This document shows, one piece after another, positions 47,256 through 57,782 of a stretch of 64,000 bases of DNA. This DNA comes from Nocardia concava NBRC 100430 (GTDB lineage Bacteria; Actinomycetota; Actinomycetes; Mycobacteriales; Mycobacteriaceae). The translations under genes and the position numbers were made by a program. The notes under the pieces are model-generated. The model had not been told where the DNA came from and made no database searches. It saw only the letters and a program-made list of their open reading frames with translations. Where the stretch lies: assembly GCF_000308815.1 (NCBI RefSeq), contig NZ_BAFX01000005.1:1-64000 (forward strand), in the 5' to 3' direction. Numbering within the stretch: the stretch's first letter is position 1; every line of letters begins with the position of its first letter.

Positions 47256-48473
47256 TCAGTCGAGCCCGTGCCGGATCAGATCGCGCGGCTGGGCATACCG
47301 GACCACCTCGAACCCGATCAAGGCCAGCAGGACCGCGCACAGCATGCCCAGCGCGGCCAGGGCGGGCAGTGCCGACGCGAGCGGAATCAGGATCAGCAGC
47401 ACCACCGCCGCGACCACGCGCGGCACCAGCACCTTCCCGGTCGCGTAGTGCCGGAACCCGACCAGCGCGATCAGATACGCCACCACGCCGCCGTACAGCG
47501 CGAACAACGGGATCCCGTGCAGCTCATCGCTGAGCGAATGCCCTTGCGCTCCACCGACATAGCTGAGCACCTTCTTCAAACCCAGTGCCATGGCCACGAT
47601 TCCGACGATCATCGGGAAGTGCCAGAAGGTGTAGCAGTTGCGCGCGATCTGGATGCGGCGCTCGCCCCCGGCCCGATGCATGGCGTGCTCCACCACCAGC
47701 GCGGCCACATCGAAGTAGGCCCACCACAACAGGGCTGCCACCGTCAGACCCAGCATCGATCCCACCGTGATCGACCACGAGATCGGCAGCCCGGCCACGC
47801 CGACGCCGATCGACACGATGGATTCGCCCAGCGCGATGATGACGATCAACCCGTACCGCTCGGCGAAGTGCGAGGCCGAGTAGAGCCGCCATTCGTCGCC
47901 CGCGAAGAACGTCGAGCCCATCTCCCAGATCAGCGCCGCGAGCCACAGCACCAGCTGGGTGGTCCCGTGGCTCAACGCACCGATCACCAGCAGCACGCTG
48001 GCCACGCTGACCGAGGCCGCCGCCCAGCGGATCACCTGCCGACGCAGCTGGGGGTCGTTGGCGCTGGCCAGCCAGAAAACGGCCAGGTGCACCAGGCGTA
48101 CGACCAGGTACGAGATGACGAAGACCAGCGGCCCGTACCAGCCGCCCGGCAGATCGTGGAAGGACTCGGGAATGGTCAGCGCGATCATGAAGGCGCCGCC
48201 CATGGCCACGAACATGGCCACCCGGGCGATGCCCTCGTCGGCCTTGACCACATTGCCGAGCCAGGAGTAGCCGATCCACAGCCACCAGAGCATGGCCAGG
48301 ATCAGCAGGGAGCGCAGCAGATTGACCGCGGTGGTCTCGTGCGCGGCGAAGTCGGTGACCATGGTGAAGGCGAAGACGATCACCAGGTCGAAGAACAGTT
48401 CCAGCTGGGTCACCGAGGCGTCTTCGGCGACCGGCATGATGCGGGCTCGTAAGGGACCGGGCATGAGGGACAT
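47256..48473 (-). CDS. Low-temperature-requirement protein A (LtrA) family membrane protein
   Basis: The protein has 405 aa with about ten to eleven hydrophobic segments. The LtrA signature ASVTQLELFFDLVIVFAFTMVT lies close to the N-terminus, and GDEWRLYSASHFAERYGLIVIIALGESIV is the second conserved block. The molecular function of the family is unknown. Three in-frame ATGs near the start (48473, 48464, 48437) make the exact beginning uncertain; none has a strong ribosome-binding site. Confidence 0.85.
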   Translation of the reverse strand: MSLMPGPLRARIMPVAEDASVTQLELFFDLVIVFAFTMVTDFAAHETTAVNLLRSLLILAMLWWLWIGYSWLGNVVKADEGIARVAMFVAMGGAFMIALTIPESFHDLPGGWYGPLVFVISYLVVRLVHLAVFWLASANDPQLRRQVIRWAAASVSVASVLLVIGALSHGTTQLVLWLAALIWEMGSTFFAGDEWRLYSASHFAERYGLIVIIALGESIVSIGVGVAGLPISWSITVGSMLGLTVAALLWWAYFDVAALVVEHAMHRAGGERRIQIARNCYTFWHFPMIVGIVAMALGLKKVLSYVGGAQGHSLSDELHGIPLFALYGGVVAYLIALVGFRHYATGKVLVPRVVAAVVLLILIPLASALPALAALGMLCAVLLALIGFEVVRYAQPRDLIRHGLD

Positions 48474-48553
48474 ATTGCCTAACGCGCGGCTCGAAAGGCA
48501 GTGTCAGCGGCGAGTGTTCACCACGAGCATCAAGCCGTACCGAAGCCCGGCCG

Positions 48554-49138
48554 CTACGCGGTACCGAAGCCGGGCTCGAAATTGCGGCCGTATTCCATCC
48601 GCTGGCCGTAGCCGGGCTGCACGAAGCCGCCGCCGGACTGCTCGTATTCGCTGGCCGGTTCGGCGTAGGTCGCCTCGTCGATCTCGCCGAGTCCCTCGAC
48701 GCCGGTGACCGCCTCGACGAAGGCGACGAAGTTGTTGATCATCGCCTCGCCCTCCTTGCGGGCGCTGCGCTTCATGATCATGCCGGGCGCCGGAATCGGC
48801 AGGTAGATCTCCGAGTGGTACCAGATTTCCGTTGCGCCGTCCTCGGTTTCGGCGAGGTCGAACCAGCCCTTGCCGCCGGCTCCGGCGCTCGACTCGGAAA
48901 CCCGCCACTCGACCCGGTTCTCGGTGCAGGTGTACTCGACGACCTGCCGGTCTGGTCGGCCCATCAGGTTGGCCGACACGTAGACCCGTTTGGGACGGCC
49001 GAACTTGTCGCGGGTGGCGACCCGGACATCCTGGTGGGAGGGCGACCAATCAGGCATCTGCTCGACCATGAGCAGCGCGTCCATCACCTGGTCGGGATCG
49101 ATGTCGATGACGAACCGGTGATCAGTTTTCGTGCGCAT
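48554..49138 (-). CDS. SRPBCC-family protein (polyketide cyclase/lipid-binding-like)
   Basis: The protein has 194 aa. It has the SRPBCC profile: MRTKTDHRFVIDIDPDQVMDALLMVEQMPDWSP at the N-terminus, a strand series ending EIWYHSEIYLPIPAPG, and a long C-terminal helix KEGEAMINNFVAFVEAV. The ligand is unknown. ATG 49138 has GGAGGG. The upstream 179-bp region contains a TetR-type dyad at 49212-49225 that may control it. Confidence 0.82.
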   Translation of the reverse strand: MRTKTDHRFVIDIDPDQVMDALLMVEQMPDWSPSHQDVRVATRDKFGRPKRVYVSANLMGRPDRQVVEYTCTENRVEWRVSESSAGAGGKGWFDLAETEDGATEIWYHSEIYLPIPAPGMIMKRSARKEGEAMINNFVAFVEAVTGVEGLGEIDEATYAEPASEYEQSGGGFVQPGYGQRMEYGRNFEPGFGTA

Positions 49139-49211
49139 ATCTACCCTCCACTCGGGGACCGATTGTGACCAGCGTCGCTTCGGGAGTCAACTGTGTCGAC
49201 TTCCGCTTCTT

Positions 49212-49225
49212 ACCGACTGGTCGGT
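49212..49225. promoter_or_regulatory. Candidate TetR-type operator upstream of the SRPBCC gene
   Basis: ACCGAC-TG-GTCGGT is a perfect 6-bp dyad of the sort bound by TetR regulators in actinobacteria. It lies 74 bp upstream of the SRPBCC start. The cognate regulator is not identified; the nearby TetR gene has a different candidate operator. Confidence 0.45.
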
Positions 49226-49317
49226 CTTGTGCGACCGGTTTTCCCTGGCTGACATGGGAATCCGCGCACCCCGCATGGAGATCGTAAATAGTTTCCGGAG
49301 ATCGGAAACAGGTCCCG

Positions 49318-49500
49318 CTAGCCGGGCTCCACTACCGAGTCGGGACCCGGGAACACCAGGCTGGTCCGCCCGTCGGAAAAGCGGACGACGTAGGGCGGTT
49401 CCCCGTCCGCGCCACGCACTTCCACGATTTCCGCGGTGTGATCGGGGAGTCCGACATTGCGCCCATGGATGACCAGATGGTCACCGACACTCGCTCGCAT
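49318..49500 (-). CDS. DUF1918 family protein
   Basis: The protein has 60 aa, the whole of the DUF1918 family, with the pattern MRASVGDHLVIHGRNVG and IVEVRGADGEPPYVVRFSDG. It has an SH3-like fold of unknown function, widespread in actinobacteria. ATG 49500 is the conserved start. It lies between the SRPBCC and TetR genes, all on the minus strand. Confidence 0.9.
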   Translation of the reverse strand: MRASVGDHLVIHGRNVGLPDHTAEIVEVRGADGEPPYVVRFSDGRTSLVFPGPDSVVEPG

Positions 49501-49532
49501 GCCTGGAGATTATTCGCCCGAAGTGATGCTCG

Positions 49533-50111
49533 TCACAAGGTCGGGATGGCCCGATCCACCGCGACCCGAATCAACCGCCCCGCCTCCTCCTCGGTGAAAA
49601 TTCCTGGCAGCGTGAGCCTTTCGACAATGAGCCAGTTGAGGGCCAGGTACAGCAGCAGTACCGAATCGGCGTCGCCGGGCAGGCCGGCGTCCAGATGGTT
49701 GCGCACATTGAAGTCGATGTCGGCGCGCACCCGCTCGGTGAGCACCGCCTGCAGCTCCGGGCGGCGCGCGGCCTCCAAGCGCAATTCCAGCAACGCCAGA
49801 TATCCCGTCCGGAAATCGGTGACCCGCCCGACGGTTTCGCGCATCAGCTCGGCGATGGTCTCGCGGGTGCGCGGTCCGGTGAACAGGTGGTCCATGGTCT
49901 CGGTGCTGGGTTGTAGCCGCTCGTAGTAGCGGTGCCCGGCTTGCAGGAGAAGCTCGTCCCGATTGGGGAAGTAATTGGAGGCCGTGCCCGCGGGCACCCC
50001 GGCCTCCTTGTCGACCGCGCGGAAGGTCAGCCCGCGCGCACCGTCGCGGGCCAGGACCTCGATGGCCGCGTCGATCAACGCATTGCGCCGCTCCGGATTC
50101 GTCCGAGCCAT
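49533..50111 (-). CDS. TetR/AcrR-family transcriptional regulator
   Basis: The protein has 192 aa. The N-terminal helix-turn-helix reads RRNALIDAAIEVLARDGARGLTFRAVDKEAGVPAGTASNYFPNRDELLL. The C-terminal ligand domain is of the standard length. ATG 50111 has GGAG with 8-nt spacing; a GTG 9 nt upstream is possible. It is divergent from the dihydrofolate-reductase-like gene, and two TAGTACTA palindromes in the 72-bp gap are probable operators, so it likely represses that gene and itself. Confidence 0.9.
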   Translation of the reverse strand: MARTNPERRNALIDAAIEVLARDGARGLTFRAVDKEAGVPAGTASNYFPNRDELLLQAGHRYYERLQPSTETMDHLFTGPRTRETIAELMRETVGRVTDFRTGYLALLELRLEAARRPELQAVLTERVRADIDFNVRNHLDAGLPGDADSVLLLYLALNWLIVERLTLPGIFTEEEAGRLIRVAVDRAIPTL

Positions 50112-50127
50112 TGACACCACTCCATCT

Positions 50128-50167
50128 GTAGTACTACGTTCGTAACCACTACGGACATAGTACTACG
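50128..50167. promoter_or_regulatory. Paired palindromic operators between TetR and DHFR-like genes
   Basis: GTAGTACTAC at 50128-50137 and TAGTACTACG at 50158-50167 share a TAGTACTA core palindrome and are three helical turns apart. They lie across the divergent promoters of both genes and are the likely TetR sites. Confidence 0.65.
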
Positions 50168-50183
50168 AACAAGGCGGTACAAC

Positions 50184-50756
50184 ATGCGAAAGCTTGCCTA
50201 CTACGTGGCGGTCTCCCTCGACGGTTACATCGCCGGTCCGCAGGGTGAATACGACTTCTATCCGATCGCCGACGATCTGGCGGCCTGGATCAACGAGCGC
50301 TACCCGGAGACCGTCCCGGACTTCATGCGGGAGCAGGCCGGGGTCGCCCGTGTGCCGAACCGGGACTGGGACACCGTGCTCATGGGCCGCGGCACCTACG
50401 AGCCCGGGCTGGCGGCGGGCATGACCAGCCCGTACTCGCACCTGAAGCAGTACGTCTTCTCGACCACGATCGGTGAGATCGCCGATCCCGCGGTCGAATT
50501 GGTCGAGTCCGACCCGGTCGGCCTGGTTCGGCGCCTGAAGAAGGAGGAGGGCAAGGGCATCTGGCTCTGTGGCGGCTCCAAGCTCGCCGGGGTACTCGTC
50601 GACGAGATCGATCAGCTCGTCATCAAGCGCTACCCGGTGATCGCGGGCGCGGGCCTGCCCATGATCGGCGGCAACTTCAGCCCGGCCCAGTTCGCCGTCA
50701 CCCAGCGGCAGGAGTTCAGCAACGGCACTCAGGTCACCTGGCTCGACCGGATCTGA
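50184..50756 (+). CDS. Dihydrofolate-reductase-like (RibD C-terminal) protein
   Basis: The protein has 190 aa. The fold markers are KLAYYVAVSLDGYIAGPQGEYDFY at the start, DTVLMGRGTYEPG in the middle and GIWLCGGSKLAGVLVDEIDQL near the end. The family includes pyrimidine reductases and unspecified NADPH enzymes; true DHFR function is unlikely given the many paralogues. Under probable control of the divergent TetR. A terminator follows, overlapping the convergent marR end. Confidence 0.88.
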   Translation: MRKLAYYVAVSLDGYIAGPQGEYDFYPIADDLAAWINERYPETVPDFMREQAGVARVPNRDWDTVLMGRGTYEPGLAAGMTSPYSHLKQYVFSTTIGEIADPAVELVESDPVGLVRRLKKEEGKGIWLCGGSKLAGVLVDEIDQLVIKRYPVIAGAGLPMIGGNFSPAQFAVTQRQEFSNGTQVTWLDRI

Positions 50757-50776
50757 TCGCCCTGCCGAATTCCTTT

Positions 50777-50813
50777 CGAAAGCGACTGAGTCCTTCGGGC
50801 TCAGTCGCTTTCG
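50777..50813. terminator. Terminator hairpin between DHFR-like gene and marR
   Basis: Perfect 14-bp arms (50777-50790 and 50800-50813) enclose a 9-nt loop. The 3' arm includes the last codons of the convergent marR gene, so both transcripts can use it. Confidence 0.75.
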
Positions 50814-51283
50814 CGTAGCAGCGTGGTGACGCGCAGCGAGGTCTCGTGCAGCCGGTTGAAGATCTCGAGCAGCAACTCCAGCTGCTCGTCGCTGTAATCG
50901 CCGGCGATCTTGCCGAACTCGCGCGCCAGCACCTCGTAGTGCGGCGCGATCTCGTCGATGCGGTCGTCGAGCGCGGTCACGATCACCCGTCGCCGATCCT
51001 TCGAATCGTGTTCGCGCCGAACGAAACCGCCCTTCAGCAACCGGTCGATCATCCGGGTGATGGCCCCGGTGGTCAGGCCGGTGCGCTGGGCGAGTTCCCC
51101 GGCGGTGGCCGGTCCGCCGATCCGCAGCATGTTCAGGCAGCGCAGGTCGGTGACGTGCAGGCCGAGCTTGTCGGCCATGGCGCCGTGCAGCATGACGGCA
51201 TCGGTGGCGCTGCGCTGGGCGGCGAAGGTGAGCGCGGCCCCCAGCTCCTCGTGTGTCGGGGTTTTCCCTGATTTCTCGGTCAT
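50801..51283 (-). CDS. MarR-family transcriptional regulator
   Basis: The protein has 160 aa. The winged helix is LRIGGPATAGELAQRTGLTTGAITRMIDRLLKGGFVRREHDSKDRRRVIV, including the DxRxxR wing. The gene is divergent from the SnoaL-like gene, and three TTACTC repeats at 16-bp intervals in the gap are probable binding sites. Its stop lies in a bidirectional terminator. Confidence 0.92.
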   Translation of the reverse strand: MTEKSGKTPTHEELGAALTFAAQRSATDAVMLHGAMADKLGLHVTDLRCLNMLRIGGPATAGELAQRTGLTTGAITRMIDRLLKGGFVRREHDSKDRRRVIVTALDDRIDEIAPHYEVLAREFGKIAGDYSDEQLELLLEIFNRLHETSLRVTTLLRESD

Positions 51284-51300
51284 CGGTTGACAGCCTAGTC

Positions 51301-51338
51301 TTACTCGGACAATATCTTACTCATTCAACTACTTACTC
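51301..51338. promoter_or_regulatory. Three TTACTC direct repeats at 16-bp spacing (candidate MarR sites)
   Basis: TTACTC occurs at 51301, 51317 and 51333, exactly 16 bp apart, in the 92-bp gap between marR and the SnoaL-like gene. The regular phasing in an AT-rich divergent promoter suggests cooperative binding. Confidence 0.55.
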
Positions 51339-51375
51339 GATCAGTTGATGATCTGAGCAGATATCTGGAGGGGTC

Positions 51376-51801
51376 ATGACCACGCAGCAACTCACCGACG
51401 AAACCGCCATCCGCGACCTGTTGGCCAGCGCCGACCGGGCCTGGGAGGCCGGGGACGCCGCGGCCTTCGCGGCCGTCTTCGCCCCGGACGCGGACTACAC
51501 GACCTGGTTCGGCCAGCGACTGAAGGGGCGCGAGGCGATCGAGGCCTCGCACGTTCCGCTGTTCGCGAAGTACCTGAAGGGCACCCGCACGATCGGCGAG
51601 ATCACCTCGGTGCGCTTCGTGGCGCCGGACGTGGCGCTCGTGCACGGGATGGGTGCGGTGGTGAAGGGGAACAAGAAGCGCACTCGCTTCAACACCAAGA
51701 TGGTGCAGTACGTGGTCGTCCGCACCGGGGGCGAGTGGTCGATCGCCGCCTTCCAGAACACCAAGTACCACTGGCTGTTCAACGCCTTGTTCACCAAGTA
51801 G
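51376..51801 (+). CDS. SnoaL-like (SgcJ/EcaC, DUF4440-type) protein
   Basis: The NTF2-fold protein has 141 aa, with LTDETAIRDLLASADRAWEAGDAAAFAAVFAPDADYTTWFG at its start and YVVVRTGGEWSIAAFQNTKYH at the end, typical of SgcJ/EcaC family members. Catalytic role unknown. It begins with ATG after TGGAGGGG. It is divergent from and likely controlled by MarR. ask begins 88 nt downstream. Confidence 0.85.
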   Translation: MTTQQLTDETAIRDLLASADRAWEAGDAAAFAAVFAPDADYTTWFGQRLKGREAIEASHVPLFAKYLKGTRTIGEITSVRFVAPDVALVHGMGAVVKGNKKRTRFNTKMVQYVVVRTGGEWSIAAFQNTKYHWLFNALFTK

Positions 51802-51810
51802 GAGGAGGTA

Positions 51811-51888
51811 GGCGGAAATCCGCGAGACCTGGGCCGGTACTGTTGTGGGTCGGTAGCAGCAGTTTGTCGATCTTGGAGGATTTCCGCC
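51811..51888 (+). promoter_or_regulatory. Inverted repeat that can mask the ask ribosome-binding site
   Basis: GGCGGAAATCC (51811-51821) and GGATTTCCGCC (51878-51888) are perfect 11-bp arms. The 3' arm overlaps the ribosome-binding site GGAGGA and ends at the GTG start of ask. A possible -10 (TACTGT, 51838-51843) lies between the arms, so only read-through mRNA from upstream would form the hairpin. Confidence 0.45.
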
Positions 51889-54190
<2,302 letters not shown>

Positions 54191-54205
54191 TCAGCTTTAC
54201 CCGTA

Positions 54206-54241
54206 ACGGACCGTGCACAACAATGTGCACGGTCCGTTTTT
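54206..54241 (+). terminator. Rho-independent terminator of ask-asd
   Basis: A 13-bp GC-rich stem (54206-54218 and 54225-54237) with loop AACAAT is followed by a T run. It is the only classic U-tract terminator among those listed. Confidence 0.92.
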
Positions 54242-54247
54242 GAATCA

Positions 54248-54448
54248 TCAATCCGTCCACAGTTCCGCGCACGGCAAGGGGGGTAGTCGGTCGGTGAGCG
54301 AGCCGTCAATGGTCACTTCAATGCGATGCGGCCGCAAATGCGCTGCGAGGCGTTCGGCAATTGCGCGGTCGGCCCGATAATCCAAGATCATTCCTCCGGG
54401 AAACCTCAGGCGCACACGAACTTCGTCGGTATCGGGCACGGCGGTCAT
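54248..54448 (-). CDS. Small hypothetical protein
   Basis: The protein has 66 aa starting MTAVPDTDEVRVRLRFPGGMILDYRADRAIAERL, soluble, without TM segment or known motif. ATG 54448 overlaps the stop of the upstream TM gene by 4 nt (ATGA), so the two are coupled and probably act together. It ends 7 nt after the asd terminator on the opposite strand. Confidence 0.6.
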   Translation of the reverse strand: MTAVPDTDEVRVRLRFPGGMILDYRADRAIAERLAAHLRPHRIEVTIDGSLTDRLPPLPCAELWTD

Positions 54449-54657
54449 CTGGGCTGTGCTCGATGTGCCGCTGGTTGACCTTTCATCGAGGGCGAGTTCC
54501 GGATACCCTCGCGTTCGAGGCGCGCGGTGATGGATTGCACCGTCGCCCCGTCGGCAGTGGAGGAATACTTGGTGGCCGCAAGGGCGCACGCCGCGAACCA
54601 CATTGCCGCGCCGCCGATTCCGGCTCCGAGTAGGAAGAAGAGAAGTTCGCCGGGCAT
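54445..54657 (-). CDS. Small single-TM membrane protein
   Basis: The protein has 70 aa: one hydrophobic segment (LLFFLLGAGIGGAAMWFAACALAA) near the N-terminus, then a short basic cytoplasmic tail. The start ATG 54657 follows AGAGGTGG; an ATG 6 nt upstream is possible. It is coupled to the next small gene and divergent from the XRE regulator, which may control the pair. Confidence 0.6.
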   Translation of the reverse strand: MPGELLFFLLGAGIGGAAMWFAACALAATKYSSTADGATVQSITARLEREGIRNSPSMKGQPAAHRAQPR

Positions 54658-54830
54658 GACCACCTCTTGTCGTCCGTTTGGTTCGACGGGTCCTCTTCAA
54701 ACGTTAAACACAGAAAAATTGCGGTGCAATAAGAAAAATCCATGTTCCATACTGTGCGCCGTAAGCTCGCCCGGTCTGGAATCCTTGTCGGCAGATCCCG
54801 TCTGGACGGAAAGGGCGGAAGGAGAAGGGC

Positions 54831-54863
54831 ATGGTAGACATCGGCGAAACAAGCGGGCGGTGA
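54831..54863 (+). other. Possible 10-residue upstream ORF before the XRE gene
   Basis: ATG 54831 encodes MVDIGETSGR before a stop, preceded by a very good ribosome-binding site (GGAAGGAG at 54818-54825). It ends 39 nt before the GTG of the regulator. It could be a translational regulator of that gene or a small peptide. Evidence is only the ribosome-binding site. Confidence 0.25.
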
Positions 54864-54902
54864 CGGCCGGGAAAGCCGATCAGGCAGAAGGAGTTTGACC
54901 CG

Positions 54903-56138
54903 GTGGCCGAAAGTACCCTTGGGGCACGGGTAGCGGAGTTGCGCCGGCGGCGGGGACTATCGCAGAAGGAACTGGGAGCGGCCATAAGGCGCTCGGAAAG
55001 CTGGGTGTCGCAGGTCGAGCGAGATGTGCTGCCTGTTGAGCGACTGTCCGTTCTGCAAAGACTGGCGGACGTGCTCGGCGTGGCGGTACGCGACCTCAGA
55101 CCCGAGGCGGCCGAACCCATGGCCGCCGACCGCGGCGACGGGCATCGGCCCGGCTCGGCGGTTTTCGAGCAACTGCGGTTGCTGCTCACCGGACATCCGG
55201 CGCTGGAACAGCTTTTCGGGGACGAATCCGATCGCGAGTCGGCAACGGATCTCGCCGAGCTACAAAAGCGCGTCGATCTGGCCTGGCAGCTGGCACATGA
55301 ATCCCGCCTCGTCGAGGTGGGCAGCAGTCTGCTGGAACTGATCCCGGATCTGGAGCACGCCGCGCGGTCCTGCACCACACAGCGACCCGAAGTGCTGACC
55401 CTGCTCTCGCGCGCCTATCAGGTGGCCGCGACGGCGTTCACCCGTCAGGAAGAAGTCGACGCGGCCTGGGTCGCGGCCGACCGCGCGCTGTCCGCGGCCG
55501 AGGAATCCGGTGACGCGCTCAGCGTGGTGGCCGGGACCTATCGCATGGCACAGGCCTTCCTGCGCCTGCAGCGATTGGAACAGGCCGAGCAGGCGGCGCG
55601 GGTGTCGGTGGCGGCGCTCGCCGCGCAGGCGGCATCCGAGCAACCCAAACCGGAAGTGTTGTCGCTCTACGGATCTCTGCAGCTCATGCTGGCGGTGATC
55701 GCGGCGACGGACGGAAATCGCACGGCCGCCCGCAGCGGGCTGGCGGCGGCGCGGACCGCCGCCGACCGGCTGGGCGAGGGCCGCAACGATTTCGACACCG
55801 AGTTCGGTCCGACCGGCGTCGCCGTGCACGCGGTGGCGGTGGCGGTCGAATTGGGTGATGCCGGTGAGGCACTCGATACCGCGCGCACCGTGGACGCGTC
55901 GATCCTCTCGCCGGAGCGGCAGGCCCGCTTCCTGGTCGATGTGGCTCGCGCGCACGCGCAGCGGCGGCAGGCGAGTGAGGCATTGGAGGCGTTGCTCAAT
56001 GCCGAGCGACTAACCCCCGAACTGGTGCACACCGATCATCGCGCCCGCGAGGTGGTGCGTGATCTGCTGCAGTTCGCCGGTCGCCGACCGGCCGACGAAC
56101 TACGGGAGCTGGCGAGCCGGGCGGCGGTCACGCCGTAA
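54903..56138 (+). CDS. XRE-family regulator with TPR-like C-terminal domain
   Basis: The protein has 411 aa. The N-terminal helix-turn-helix is GARVAELRRRRGLSQKELGAAIRRSESWVSQVERDVLPVERLSVLQRLADVLGV (about 6-60). The rest, about 350 residues, is helical and alanine-rich with repeated TPR-like pairs. This build occurs in actinobacterial regulators that sense peptides or partner proteins. GTG 54903 has AGAAGGAG upstream. The divergent small genes are natural targets. Confidence 0.85.
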   Translation: MAESTLGARVAELRRRRGLSQKELGAAIRRSESWVSQVERDVLPVERLSVLQRLADVLGVAVRDLRPEAAEPMAADRGDGHRPGSAVFEQLRLLLTGHPALEQLFGDESDRESATDLAELQKRVDLAWQLAHESRLVEVGSSLLELIPDLEHAARSCTTQRPEVLTLLSRAYQVAATAFTRQEEVDAAWVAADRALSAAEESGDALSVVAGTYRMAQAFLRLQRLEQAEQAARVSVAALAAQAASEQPKPEVLSLYGSLQLMLAVIAATDGNRTAARSGLAAARTAADRLGEGRNDFDTEFGPTGVAVHAVAVAVELGDAGEALDTARTVDASILSPERQARFLVDVARAHAQRRQASEALEALLNAERLTPELVHTDHRAREVVRDLLQFAGRRPADELRELASRAAVTP

Positions 56139-56165
56139 ACATTCGAGCTCGGGAGTGACGGCCGG

Positions 56166-57518
56166 TCAGCGAATTCCCGGTGTGCGCGGATCGGGTCCGA
56201 CGCATGCCACCAGCAGGCAGCCCGGCGGCGCGTCGCTGAACGGCGCGTGCAACGGAACGTTCAAGCAGGAGAGCAGGTTACAACCCGGATAGGCATCCGC
56301 GCCGACACCGAAGACGGCCAGGGTGATGTCCGGATCGAAATACCCGCCGACGTCGACCGACAGCGGGGCCTCCACGTAGGGGCCCGGATCGGGGATCGAA
56401 TCCCCGGTGAACGCCGCGAACAGACGGCGGAAGAACTCGTGCGGCGGCTCGGTCCAGTTCTGCAGCAGGCCGCTCGGGCCCTGCGTGGTGTGGACGCCGA
56501 AGACGCCGGTCCACACCACCATCAGATCCAGGCTGGGCACCACATATACGTGCTGCAGGCCGAATCCGGACATGGAATAGCTGTCGGTGGGCAGGAATTC
56601 GGGATTCTCCGCGCAGCCGGGACCGGTCCAGAACAGATAGCCGTAGCAGGAGTTGGTGTCCGACGGGGTGAGCGCGCGTTTCAGGTAGGCGCTGGAAACG
56701 ATGCTGCGGCCGTGCCATCGACCGTGTTCGGCGACCAGCATCCCGATGCGCGCCAGATCGTCGGGCGGGATGAAAAGATGCGCGTATCCGTAAGTGTGCC
56801 CGGATCGGTCGCGCGCCCAGTAGTAATCGGTGCGCGGAATTCCGAGGGGGCCGAACAGTTCCCGCTGCGCGAATTCCTGGAGTGGTTCGCCGACAGCCAA
56901 TTCCACGACATAGGACAGCAGATCCACATTGCGCTGGCTGTATTGGAAGGCGGTGCCCGGCGGATCGTCGAACGGCACCCCCAGGGCCTGTACCGCGCTG
57001 AACGGATCGATGGGCACGATGCCGGTAATCCCCTCGGTCACCGCGCCCACGCGTAGGCCCGAGGTCTCCTGGAGCAGATTCTCCACGGTGATCGTGCGAT
57101 GTTCGGGATCGCCGATGCCCGGCGGGAGATAGCGGTCCAGGGTGGCGCCGATATCGAGTTTTCCTCGATCCCAGGCGATTCCGGCCAGCAGCGAGACGAC
57201 GCTCTTGGTGACGCTCCAGACATTCCACGGCACGCCACCGGTTTCGGCATTCCAGGGTCCCTCGCCGATCAGGCAATTGTGCCGGAAAACCTGCACGTTC
57301 AAGCGATTCCGCGAGGCCGCGAAATCCAGTGCGGCGCCCAGCAGGCCCGAGTCCACACCGGTCTGTTCCGGCACGGCCCGCTCGAAATCCCGCCCCGCGG
57401 GTTCCGAGCAACGCGCCGATGGCGGCGCCGCTCCCGCGCCGCCGCCACCGATGATCACGCTGCCCGCCGTCAGGACCACCGCGATCACGGCGGCCCACCC
57501 CCTGCGCCTGCGCACCAT
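56166..57518 (-). CDS. Exported serine hydrolase (beta-lactamase/class C PBP-like)
   Basis: The protein has 450 aa. An N-terminal signal (RRRRGWAAVIAVVLTAGSVIIGGGGAGA) precedes a beta-lactamase-like domain with S102-V-T-K105 and the second-motif tyrosine in YSQ (about 193), where the usual asparagine is glutamine. The family includes esterases, DD-peptidases and beta-lactamase-like enzymes; which one is not clear. I chose ATG 57518 because the signal peptide begins there; an upstream extension to 57647 is unlikely. It is divergent from the AAA+ operon. Confidence 0.8.
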   Translation of the reverse strand: MVRRRRGWAAVIAVVLTAGSVIIGGGGAGAAPPSARCSEPAGRDFERAVPEQTGVDSGLLGAALDFAASRNRLNVQVFRHNCLIGEGPWNAETGGVPWNVWSVTKSVVSLLAGIAWDRGKLDIGATLDRYLPPGIGDPEHRTITVENLLQETSGLRVGAVTEGITGIVPIDPFSAVQALGVPFDDPPGTAFQYSQRNVDLLSYVVELAVGEPLQEFAQRELFGPLGIPRTDYYWARDRSGHTYGYAHLFIPPDDLARIGMLVAEHGRWHGRSIVSSAYLKRALTPSDTNSCYGYLFWTGPGCAENPEFLPTDSYSMSGFGLQHVYVVPSLDLMVVWTGVFGVHTTQGPSGLLQNWTEPPHEFFRRLFAAFTGDSIPDPGPYVEAPLSVDVGGYFDPDITLAVFGVGADAYPGCNLLSCLNVPLHAPFSDAPPGCLLVACVGPDPRTPGIR

Positions 57519-57782
57519 GGCGCCCAGGCTAACGCGGGCATCCCGGCGAACCGGGGAAGTTGACGCTGACGCCCAACAAGCGCCTCTCGGCGAGTGGTCG
57601 CTCGTAGCGACGAAGGGTGCGGCCCGGGGCTGTTCCGACGCCAGCAATGGTCATCAACCGGAGCCGCTCCGGATCTATTCCGCGCCGCGGGTTGTGATCC
57701 GGGCAACCCCGTTCGTGCGGTGTCCCGTGTCACCCGTTGCGTTTAGCATTCGGTGCAGTTATCGCACTTTTCTGGGGGAGCT

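Noticed and set aside
48544..48576. AGCCCGGC/GCCGGGCT inverted repeat at the end of the SRPBCC gene
   Set aside because: Only 8 bp with a 17-nt loop and partly inside the coding sequence; too weak to call a terminator.
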